This document shows positions 32,878 through 40,243 of a stretch of DNA of 41,164 nucleotides, in pieces; the stretch's first letter is position 1, and each line of letters starts with the position of its first letter. The DNA lies in NCBI GenBank assembly GCA_964405075.1, contig CAYOMP010000010.1, forward strand, positions 1-41,164, read 5' to 3'. Source of the DNA: CAYOMP01 sp964405075. Its GTDB lineage: Bacteria; Bacillota; Clostridia; Lachnospirales; Lachnospiraceae. The translations under genes and the position numbers were made by a program. The notes below the pieces were generated by a model. That model was not told where the DNA came from and made no database searches. It saw only the letters and a list, made by a program, of their open reading frames with translations.

Positions 32878-34140
32878 ATGTATACATGTAGTTTAGAAAG
32901 AATGACAGATAAAATAAAAACATTTTCAAAATTTGGTGATGCAGGACATGGTGGAATTACAAGATATTCACTTTCAGAAGCTGCAATCGAAGCAAGAAAA
33001 GAATTCAGAAAGAGAATGGAAGCTATTGGTGCAATTATTGAAATAGATGATGTTGCCAATATGTATGCAACACTTCCAGGAACTGATCCGGATGCCAAGA
33101 GAATAGTTATGGCTTCACATTGTGATTCAGTAAAAAATGGTGGTAACTATGATGGTATTTTAGGAGTAATGTCAGCAATGGAAGTATTAGAAACTGTAGC
33201 TGAAAAAGGTATTCCTCATAAACATCCATTAACAGCTATGATATGGACAAATGAAGAGGGTTCATTATATCCACCAGCAATGATGTGTTCAGGAATTGTA
33301 TGTTATGATTATTTACCAGAAGATATTCGTAGTAAATTCAAATATGAAGATATGATGGCATCAACTAGTATTCTTGACAATAAGAGTACATTTGGAGAAG
33401 CATTGGAAAAGTCAGGTTTTAATGGTGACAAAAAATATAGTCTTAGTCCTGAAAAATATTTATATATGTTTGAAACACATATTGAACAGGGTCCTATTTT
33501 GGAGGATGCTGGAAATGACGTGGGTGTTGTTGATTGTGTACTTGGAATGTTTAACTACAGATTAAAATTCTATGGACAGACAACACATGCCGGCACATTC
33601 CCAATGCCAAAAAGAAAAGATGCATTCTTGGCTGCTTCAAAGGCATTATGTTACTTACATGAAGAAATTGATAAGTTAGGTTATGAAGATTTGGTATATA
33701 CAACAGGTGAAGTAGTGTGTCATCCATGTGTACATACTTGTGTTCCAGATTTCTTCGATTTCTCTTTTGATGCCAGACATGAAAATCCGGAAGTTTTAGA
33801 AAAAGTATTGGCTATAGTAAAGAGTTGTGCTGATAAGGTTTGGGAAGGCTGTACATGTGAAGTTGTAAAAGCATGGAATAGAGATACAGTATATTGGGAC
33901 AAAAAATTAGTAGGATATGTAAAGGAAGCAGCTGAAGAAGCAGGAATATCACATCAGTATATTCACTCTGGAGCAGGACATGATGCACAGTTTGTAGCAT
34001 ATATGTTGCCTACAACAATGATATTTGTCCAGTCAAAAGATGGTTTATCACATTGTGAACCAGAATATTCATCACCAGAGCATTGTACAGAAGGTGCTAC
34101 AGTTATGTTAAATGCTGTTTTAAAAGCTGATGCAGAGTAG
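32878..34140 (+). CDS. N-carbamoyl-beta-alanine amidohydrolase (beta-ureidopropionase, M20 family)
   Basis: A 420-residue hydantoinase/carbamoylase-family amidase. Metal ligands: H81 (ASHCDSV), D92 (YDGILG), E126/E127 (TNEEGS), H201 (THIEQGPILE, a family signature) and the C-terminal His of SHCEPEYSSPEHC. H237 (THAGT) and the GHDAQ motif also match the family. It releases CO2, NH3 and beta-alanine from N-carbamoyl-beta-alanine, step 3 of the reductive pathway; allantoate-type substrates are possible relatives. The upstream in-frame ATG (32866) overlaps the GAAGGA RBS, so ATG 32878 is preferred. It follows the dehydrogenase by 21 nt. Confidence 0.88.
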   Translation: MYTCSLERMTDKIKTFSKFGDAGHGGITRYSLSEAAIEARKEFRKRMEAIGAIIEIDDVANMYATLPGTDPDAKRIVMASHCDSVKNGGNYDGILGVMSAMEVLETVAEKGIPHKHPLTAMIWTNEEGSLYPPAMMCSGIVCYDYLPEDIRSKFKYEDMMASTSILDNKSTFGEALEKSGFNGDKKYSLSPEKYLYMFETHIEQGPILEDAGNDVGVVDCVLGMFNYRLKFYGQTTHAGTFPMPKRKDAFLAASKALCYLHEEIDKLGYEDLVYTTGEVVCHPCVHTCVPDFFDFSFDARHENPEVLEKVLAIVKSCADKVWEGCTCEVVKAWNRDTVYWDKKLVGYVKEAAEEAGISHQYIHSGAGHDAQFVAYMLPTTMIFVQSKDGLSHCEPEYSSPEHCTEGATVMLNAVLKADAE

Positions 34141-34172
34141 AAAAGAATAGTTTTAGCAAAGGGGTGGTGAAA

Positions 34173-34799
34173 ATGAAAAATTATGTAATTACTATTGCAA
34201 GAGGATTTGGCAGTGGTGGAAAGGATATTGGAATGCGTTTGTCACAGGAATTAGGAATTCCTTGTTATGACAGACAAATTCTTACAATGGCATCTGAGGT
34301 AAGTGGAATTGATGAAAGTATATTTGTAGAAACTGATGAAAAGCTAAGAGGAAAATATGTAGCCAATTTTTTACGAAGATTACCAGTATCTAATATAATT
34401 GAACCAGGACAGAAGAATTTTACTTCGGATATGAATGTTTTTAATATCCAAGCGGAAATTATTAGGACTCTTGCTAAGACTCAAAGCTGTATAATTATAG
34501 GTAAATGTGCAGATGATATTTTAAAAAATCATAATAATGTTATTAGTGTATATATTGAAGCACCTAGAGCAGCATGTGTTAAATCTATTCGAGAGAAAAT
34601 GCATGTTTCAGAAGAAAGAGCTCATCAACTAATACGTATGACAGATAAGTATCGTGCAAAGTATTATAATTATTATTCTGGTGGAAAAAATTGGACTAAT
34701 CCTACTAACTATGATTTAGTTTTGAATAGTGACAGGGTAGGTAGAGATGGCTGTGTAAAACTTATAAAGGAATATATAAATATTAAGTTTCCAGAATAA
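34173..34799 (+). CDS. Cytidylate kinase-like protein (PF13189 type), paralog 2
   Basis: A 208-residue P-loop-fold protein: YVITIARGFGSGGKDIGMRLSQELGIPCYDRQIL at the N terminus, IIGKCADDIL...VYIEAPRAACVKSI in the middle, and RMTDKYRAKYYNYYSGGKNW then YDLVLNSDRVGRDGCVKLI at the C terminus. It keeps the family's C-terminal motif better than paralog 1. True substrate is unknown; CMP/dCMP phosphorylation is suggested only by the family name. It is the last gene of the pyrimidine operon, 32 nt after the amidohydrolase. A GTG pair upstream is in frame, but AAAGGGGTGG at 34158-34167 fits ATG 34173. Confidence 0.83.
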   Translation: MKNYVITIARGFGSGGKDIGMRLSQELGIPCYDRQILTMASEVSGIDESIFVETDEKLRGKYVANFLRRLPVSNIIEPGQKNFTSDMNVFNIQAEIIRTLAKTQSCIIIGKCADDILKNHNNVISVYIEAPRAACVKSIREKMHVSEERAHQLIRMTDKYRAKYYNYYSGGKNWTNPTNYDLVLNSDRVGRDGCVKLIKEYINIKFPE

Positions 34800-34907
34800 A
34801 AAACTATATAATCCGATAGTATTCTTCTTGCAAATGAATTTGCAAAATGCTAAAATTGAAATGTTTGTCAAAATTAGTCAAATTAGTGAATATGTATGGA
34901 GGATAAT

Positions 34908-36254
34908 ATGCAGGATAAAAGTATAGAAATTTTTAGAGATGCACCAGTACCAAAGGCAGTAATTAGTAATATTGTTCCTTCTATTGTAAGTATGATAATG
35001 GTATTGGTTTACAATTTAGCAGATACATTTTTTATTGGTCAGACACACAATGCATATATGGTTGCTGCTGTATCTGTAGCAACACCGGTATTTTTAATAT
35101 TTATGGCCGTTGGTATGTTATTTGGTATAGGTGGAACATCATTAATATCAAGACTACTAGGTGAAGGAAAAGCAGAAAAGGCTAAAAAGGTTTCTGCTTT
35201 TTGCTTTTGGACTGGCTTAGTAATTGGTTTGATTGCTATGGTGTGTGTATTTATCTTTGCTGCCCCAATTTGTAAGCTTGTAGGTGCCAGTGATGATACG
35301 TTGGAGTTTGCCAAGCAGTATCTACAGATAGTAGCAATTGGTATACCTTTCTTAATAGTAAGTAATACATTTAGTAATATTGTACGTTCTGATGGACAGG
35401 CAAAAAAAGCAATGTTTGGTATGATTATTGGTAATATGGCAAATATTATTCTTGATCCGGTAATGATTCTTGGCTTTGGATGGAATGTAGCTGGTGCTGC
35501 GCTGGCAACTGTTGTGGGTAATGTGTTAGCTACAGTTTATTATTTAGTTCATATGTTATCAAAGAATACAATGCTTTCTATTGACATAAAGGAGTACAAG
35601 GTTAGTGAAGGAATTGCCTCGGGAGTTTTTGCAATTGGTGTTCCGGCATCATTAAATAGTATTTTAATGAGCATGTCCAATATTGTAACTAATAATTTGA
35701 TGGCAGGCCATGGAGATATGGCAGTTGCTGGATTAGGTGTTGCGATGAAGGTAAACATGATTGCTGTAATGTTGCTTATAGGTTTGGGTACAGGTATTCA
35801 GCCATTGTTAGGATATTGTTTTGGAGCGAAGAATAGGAAACGTTATATTAGTGTATTGAAGTTTTCTTTATTGTTAGCATTTGGATTAAGCCTTATAATG
35901 ACTGCAATATGCTACTGTGGAGCAGGTCCACTTGTTAAGGCATTTTTAACGGACCAGGAGGCATTCACGTATGGAATGTCTTTCACAAGAATATACATTT
36001 ATTCAGGGCCTATTCTTGGTATTTTATTCGTGTTTATTAATGCGTTACAATCAACAGGTGCTGCATTACCATCGTTAGTATTGTCAATCAGCAGACAGGG
36101 ATTGGTGTATTTGCCAATATTATTCTTATTTAACTCATTGTTTGATTCAGCAAGATTATTAGTTTTAGCACAACCTGTAACAGATTATTTTGCTGTTATA
36201 ATTGCAATGATTTTATTCTATATTACATATAGTAAAACTTTGAAAAATGTATAG
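34908..36254 (+). CDS. MATE family efflux transporter 1
   Basis: A 448-residue, 12-helix MATE exporter: PKAVISNIVPSIVSMIMVLVYNLADTFFIG (family N-terminal signature), VATPVFLIFMAVGMLFGIGGTSLISR, IILDPVMILGFGWNVAGAALATVVGN, and a repeated second half (IGVPASLNSILMSMSNIVTN). It exports small cationic or drug-like compounds by Na+ or H+ exchange; specificity cannot be read. GGAGG at 34898-34902 supports ATG 34908 over ATG 34896. It lies ~108 nt after the pyrimidine operon without an obvious terminator between them, so some co-transcription is possible. Confidence 0.9.
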   Translation: MQDKSIEIFRDAPVPKAVISNIVPSIVSMIMVLVYNLADTFFIGQTHNAYMVAAVSVATPVFLIFMAVGMLFGIGGTSLISRLLGEGKAEKAKKVSAFCFWTGLVIGLIAMVCVFIFAAPICKLVGASDDTLEFAKQYLQIVAIGIPFLIVSNTFSNIVRSDGQAKKAMFGMIIGNMANIILDPVMILGFGWNVAGAALATVVGNVLATVYYLVHMLSKNTMLSIDIKEYKVSEGIASGVFAIGVPASLNSILMSMSNIVTNNLMAGHGDMAVAGLGVAMKVNMIAVMLLIGLGTGIQPLLGYCFGAKNRKRYISVLKFSLLLAFGLSLIMTAICYCGAGPLVKAFLTDQEAFTYGMSFTRIYIYSGPILGILFVFINALQSTGAALPSLVLSISRQGLVYLPILFLFNSLFDSARLLVLAQPVTDYFAVIIAMILFYITYSKTLKNV

Positions 36255-36269
36255 AGTGTGATTTGAAGG

Positions 36270-36294
36270 CGTCAATCATTTGGTTGGCGTTTTT
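36270..36294 (+). terminator. Terminator after MATE transporter 1
   Basis: CGTCAATC pairs with GGTTGGCG (8 bp, G-U pairs included) around ATTT, followed by TTTTT. It is 15 nt after the MATE stop. Confidence 0.7.
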
Positions 36295-36377
36295 CTATTC
36301 TGTTTATAATATAGAATTGTCATTTCTAGCGATTATACGGTTCTATGTTTATTATTAACTTTTACTACAGAGAACCC

Positions 36378-36406
36378 TTGACAAACATACGTGTTGGTTT
36401 TAATAT
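36378..36406 (+). promoter_or_regulatory. Promoter upstream of the cysteine desulfurase gene
   Basis: A perfect TTGACA (36378-36383), 17 bp, TAATAT (36401-36406). It is ~360 bp before the gene start; the long distance implies a long leader or an additional nearer promoter. Confidence 0.5.
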
Positions 36407-36768
36407 ATACATATCATATCGGAATACTAGGAAAAAAGAAATGATATAGTTCAAAATGTAACTGTTTAACATTTAATAGTTATTATTACATTTATGTTGG
36501 ATAGTTTATATATAATAATTATGCTAATTTTTTTGAATATAAATCATAGCAAAAAGGTATGAATAATAGGAAAACTATTAAGGGGTTAATAATTAAAAAA
36601 GAAAGAGAAAAAGTTAAATGTTTTCTCATTAAACATATGCTTTGATGATTTAAAAAATATATAAGGAAAATGATAAAAAATCGTAATTTCTACTTAATAA
36701 AAATACAAACGAAATAGGATATTTGATGCTTAAAATACTATAGTTTTATTAGGAAAAGGAGTATAAAA

Positions 36769-37959
36769 ATGAGTAATTTAATATATTTAGATAACGCAGC
36801 AACAACAAAGGTACATCCAGAAGTTTTACAGGAAATGCTACCTTATTTTACTGAGGAATATGGAAATCCATCAGCGATTTATTCTTTTTCGCAAAGGAGT
36901 AAGAAAGCAGTGGATAATGCAAGAGGAATAATAGCTAGTGGGATAAATGCTAAAGAAAATGAAATATATTTTACAGCAGGCGGAACAGAATCTAATAACT
37001 GGGCTATTAAGGCTGTTGCTAAGGCATATGCTAACAAAGGAAAACACATTATCAGTAGCAAAATTGAACACCACTCGGTATTACACACATTAGAATATCT
37101 TGAAAGAGAAGGCTTTGAAATAACCTATCTTAACGTAGATGAGTTTGGAAAAATAAGTCTGGAAGAATTGGAAAATGCCATAAGAGAGGATACTATTCTG
37201 ATAACGATTATGACTGCCAATAATGAGATAGGTACAATTCAGCCAATAGAAGAGATTGGAAAAATTGCAAAAGAACATCAGATACTATTCCATACAGATG
37301 CAGTACAGGCCTTTGGACATATTCCGTTAGATGTGGAAAAAATGAATATAGATATGTTGAGTGCCAGTGGTCACAAGATTAACGGGCCTAAAGGCATCGG
37401 ATTTTTGTATATTAGAAGAAAGGTGAAGATACATTCGTTTATACATGGTGGTGCCCAGGAAAGACAAAGAAGAGCAGGAACCCATAACGTACCTGGAATT
37501 GTAGGAATTGGAAAAGCTGCCAAAATAGCCTTCGCAAATATGGAAGAAGATAGTTGTAAAATTTCTAGGTTAAGAGATTATTTTATAAAAAGGATTGTAG
37601 AGGAGGTACCATATACCAGGGTTAATGGACATTTAACCGATAGATTACCTAATAATGTTAATGTATGTTTTAGATTTATAGAGGGAGAATCTTTGTTGAT
37701 TTTACTAGATCAAAGTGGTATATGTGCTTCTAGTGGTTCGGCATGTACGTCAGGTTCATTAGACCCATCCCATGTATTACTTGCTATAGGACTGCCACAT
37801 GAAATAGCACATGGTTCATTAAGATTGACTTTATCAAATGAGACAACAATTGAAGAATTGGATTTTACTGTTGAACGAATTAAAGAAATAGTAGAAAAAC
37901 TTAGAAAAATGTCACCTTTATTTGAGGATTTTTCTAAGAATGAGAATTTGAAGAATTAA
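36769..37959 (+). CDS. nifS: Cysteine desulfurase (NifS/IscS type)
   Basis: A 396-residue class V PLP aminotransferase-fold enzyme. It starts with YLDNAATTKVHPEV. It has FTAGGTESNNWAIKA, PLP lysine K203 in SGHKINGPKGIGFLYI, and catalytic C326 in the long-loop motif SSGSACTSGSLDPSHVL, typical of the NifS/IscS group. It takes sulfur from cysteine and passes it to the IscU-type scaffold encoded next, for Fe-S cluster assembly. The many-cluster dehydrogenase at 31360 is an obvious local client. RBS AAAAGGAG. An Rrf2 regulator gene is not adjacent, unlike many isc operons. Confidence 0.92.
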   Translation: MSNLIYLDNAATTKVHPEVLQEMLPYFTEEYGNPSAIYSFSQRSKKAVDNARGIIASGINAKENEIYFTAGGTESNNWAIKAVAKAYANKGKHIISSKIEHHSVLHTLEYLEREGFEITYLNVDEFGKISLEELENAIREDTILITIMTANNEIGTIQPIEEIGKIAKEHQILFHTDAVQAFGHIPLDVEKMNIDMLSASGHKINGPKGIGFLYIRRKVKIHSFIHGGAQERQRRAGTHNVPGIVGIGKAAKIAFANMEEDSCKISRLRDYFIKRIVEEVPYTRVNGHLTDRLPNNVNVCFRFIEGESLLILLDQSGICASSGSACTSGSLDPSHVLLAIGLPHEIAHGSLRLTLSNETTIEELDFTVERIKEIVEKLRKMSPLFEDFSKNENLKN

Positions 37960-38053
37960 TAAAATGTGTAATGATTAAGAAAAGGATAAAAAATTTATAA
38001 TAAAAAATTTTGGTCAAAAAGGAGGTAGGGCAGAGAAAATCTGCTAAAAGAAT

Positions 38054-38476
38054 ATGTATACTGAAAAAGTTATGGATCATTTTAACAATCCAAGAAATGT
38101 TGGAGAAATAGAAAATCCTAGTGGTGTTGGAACTGTAGGAAATGCCAAATGTGGCGACATAATGAGAATGTATTTAGATATAGATGAAAATAGAGTAATA
38201 ACTGATGTGAAGTTTAAGACTTTTGGATGTGGAGCAGCAGTTGCTACTAGTAGCATGGCTACTGAATTAGTTAAAGGAAAGACTATCGACGAAGCAATGC
38301 AAGTAACAAATAAGGCTGTAATGAATGCATTAGATGGTTTGCCACCAGCAAAGGTACATTGTTCGCTGTTGGCAGAAGAGGCCATACACGCGGCATTATG
38401 GGATTATTCACAGAAAGAAAATGTTAAAATAGAAGGCTTAAAAGAACCTGTGAATGATATTGAAGAGCTAGAATAG
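38054..38476 (+). CDS. IscU/NifU-type Fe-S cluster scaffold protein
   Basis: A 140-residue scaffold with the three cluster ligands C33 (NAKCGD, with D35), C59 (FGCGAA) and C103 (KVHCS). It starts YTEKVMDHFNNPRNVGEI, the canonical IscU/NifU N terminus. It receives sulfur from the desulfurase just upstream. The ribosome site is unusual: GGAGG (38021-38025) lies 28 nt before ATG. A 5-bp hairpin, GCAGA/TCTGC (38030-38044), between them would shorten the effective distance. The C-terminal tail after residue ~125 is acidic. No terminator is obvious after it. Confidence 0.92.
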   Translation: MYTEKVMDHFNNPRNVGEIENPSGVGTVGNAKCGDIMRMYLDIDENRVITDVKFKTFGCGAAVATSSMATELVKGKTIDEAMQVTNKAVMNALDGLPPAKVHCSLLAEEAIHAALWDYSQKENVKIEGLKEPVNDIEELE

Positions 38477-38558
38477 TAGGTTAAACTAAGACTATTAACA
38501 GTTAACAAATCAAGTTACTAATATTTTGGTGTAAAATAATAGAATTACATTAAAACTA

Positions 38559-38665
38559 ATTCGATAATAATAGAAAAAGATATTGACAATTCAAGATAAA
38601 TGGAATAATATACCGAATAAGATTTATAATAATCGAATATACATAAAACTAATTCGATTATTATA
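38559..38665 (+). promoter_or_regulatory. MATE 2 promoter with flanking TCGAT/AATCGA operators
   Basis: The promoter is TTGACA (38583-38588), 17 bp, TAATAT (38606-38611). Upstream of -35 lies ATTCGATAATAAT (38559-38571). Just downstream of the start lie TATAATAATCGAAT (38625-38638) and its exact inverted copy ATTCGATTATTATA (38652-38665). The same core recurs before the ArsR-type gene at 40099 and 40199. This is a typical repressor layout. Confidence 0.65.
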
Positions 38666-38689
38666 AAAATAATTATTAGGAGGTATATT

Positions 38690-40072
38690 ATGAAGAGTAT
38701 TGATATGACGCAGGGAAAAGTAACACCATTGTTGATAAAGTTTGCAATTCCTTTAATGCTTGGGGATTTGTTTCAGCAATTATATATAGCAGTGGATTCT
38801 GCAATTGTAGGAAGGTATGCTGGTGATATATCTTTGGCAGCTGTTGGAGCCAATACATTTTTGATTAGATTAATAATCGGATTATTCGTAGGGATTTCAG
38901 CTGGAGCAAGTGTGGTTATTGCACATTGCGTAGGTGCCAAAGAAGATAAGAAACTTAAGGATGCCGTACATACAATGGCGGGGCTAACATTAGTGGGAGG
39001 TATTGCATTATCCATATTTGGAATACTAGTTGCCAATACATTATTACATTGTGTTTCTACACCTGCTGATATTATGGATGAGGCTAGTGCCTATTTGAAA
39101 ATATATATGGCAGGAGCTATGTTTGAATTAATCTATAATGTAGGTAGTGGAATATTACGTTCTTTTGGAGATTCCAAAAGACCATTTATTTATCTGGTAA
39201 TTGCATCAGTAGTAAATATTGTTTTGGACTTTGTATTTGTAGCGGTTTTGAAAATGGGAGCAAAAGGTGCAGCAATAGCAACGGTAATATCCTTCTTTGT
39301 ATGTGCAGTAGCTGTTATTTATTCTATGGTTACAACTACAGAAGCTTTTAGAATTGATGTAAAAAAGATAAGAATAGACAAATATATTGTGCCAGAAGTA
39401 TTAAAAATGGGATTACCAGCAGGTATTCAGAGTATGATTGTAGCTTTATCCAATGTAATTATTCAGGCTCATATTAATGCTATGGGAAAGGAAATGGTGG
39501 CAGGATTTGGTGTATTCAATAAAGTAGATGGAATATTAATGCTACCAGGGCCTGCAATTGCTATGGCAACGATGACTTTTGTAGGGCAAAATTATGGGGC
39601 TGGAAAGGGTAAGAGAATATTGGAAGGAATAAAGGCTATGTGTATTCTTGAAACAATTGTCTGGGCAGTTGGTTTCGCAATATGCATGGTGTTTGGTGAT
39701 AAGATTTTCTATATATTCTCGTCAGACGAATTAGTAGTATATTATGCTAAATTGACAATGTATTTTGACATTCCATTTTATCTTGCACTTGATATAGGAT
39801 ATGCAATGTCTTGTGTAATAAGAGCGATGGGACACAGTAGGGAAGCATCTATACTTTTTATAACAGGTATGTGTTTCATACGACAGGGATGGATACTACT
39901 TGCTATTAAGATAGGATTAGGAATTTATGGTGTTTTGGCATCTTATCCAATTAGTTGGATAATTACGGTTTTGACATTTTTTGGATATACATTATACTTA
40001 AGTAAAAAAGGTGAGTTTAGAGATTCTGAATGTGTGGATTCAGGTGAAGAAATGATAGAAGAATTGGCGTAA
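38690..40072 (+). CDS. MATE family efflux transporter 2
   Basis: A 460-residue, 12-helix MATE exporter distinct from the one at 34908: MTQGKVTPLLIKFAIPLMLGDLFQQLYIAVDSAIVGRYAG, GNVG-like RSFGDSKRPFIYLVIASVVNIVLDFVFV, and a duplicated second half from LKMGLPAGIQSMIVALSN. The C-terminal tail is acidic (DSECVDSGEEMIEELA). AGGAGG lies 8 nt before ATG. The gene is flanked by repeated TAATAATCGA operators and followed by an ArsR-type regulator with the same sites. It is therefore likely an inducible exporter controlled by that regulator. Confidence 0.9.
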   Translation: MKSIDMTQGKVTPLLIKFAIPLMLGDLFQQLYIAVDSAIVGRYAGDISLAAVGANTFLIRLIIGLFVGISAGASVVIAHCVGAKEDKKLKDAVHTMAGLTLVGGIALSIFGILVANTLLHCVSTPADIMDEASAYLKIYMAGAMFELIYNVGSGILRSFGDSKRPFIYLVIASVVNIVLDFVFVAVLKMGAKGAAIATVISFFVCAVAVIYSMVTTTEAFRIDVKKIRIDKYIVPEVLKMGLPAGIQSMIVALSNVIIQAHINAMGKEMVAGFGVFNKVDGILMLPGPAIAMATMTFVGQNYGAGKGKRILEGIKAMCILETIVWAVGFAICMVFGDKIFYIFSSDELVVYYAKLTMYFDIPFYLALDIGYAMSCVIRAMGHSREASILFITGMCFIRQGWILLAIKIGLGIYGVLASYPISWIITVLTFFGYTLYLSKKGEFRDSECVDSGEEMIEELA

Positions 40073-40098
40073 AATTAAGTAAATGCAAGGTATTATTA

Positions 40099-40211
40099 AT
40101 AATCGATTATATGTTTGATATAAATGTGTTTCAATGATATTATAATATATTAGAAATGCTATTGAATGGGGAAAACCAAGATTACAAGAAATAAGCGTTA
40201 TAATAATCGAT
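40099..40211 (+). promoter_or_regulatory. Promoter region of the ArsR-type gene with two operator copies
   Basis: ATAATCGATTAT (40099-40110) is a perfect 12-bp palindrome, and TATAATAATCGAT lies at 40199-40211. Between them is a promoter candidate, TTGATA (40115-40120), 17 bp, TATTAT (40138-40143). The shared core with 38559-38665 suggests autoregulation together with the MATE 2 gene. Confidence 0.5.
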
Positions 40212-40243
40212 AAAACCTACAAAATTACTTAAAGGAGCTTAAA

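Larger units (their letters stand above)
36255..36768 (+). other. 514-bp gap: MATE terminator, promoter and long leader of the nifS-like gene
   Basis: Contains the hairpin at 36270-36294 and the promoter at 36378-36406. A ~360-nt very AT-rich leader follows with no ORF I can support. CATATCGGAATACTAGGAA (36415-36433), overlapping the predicted start, has a CGGAATA...TAGGAAA look reminiscent of Rrf2-type (IscR/CymR-like) sites. This is a weak match by eye. Confidence 0.4.
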
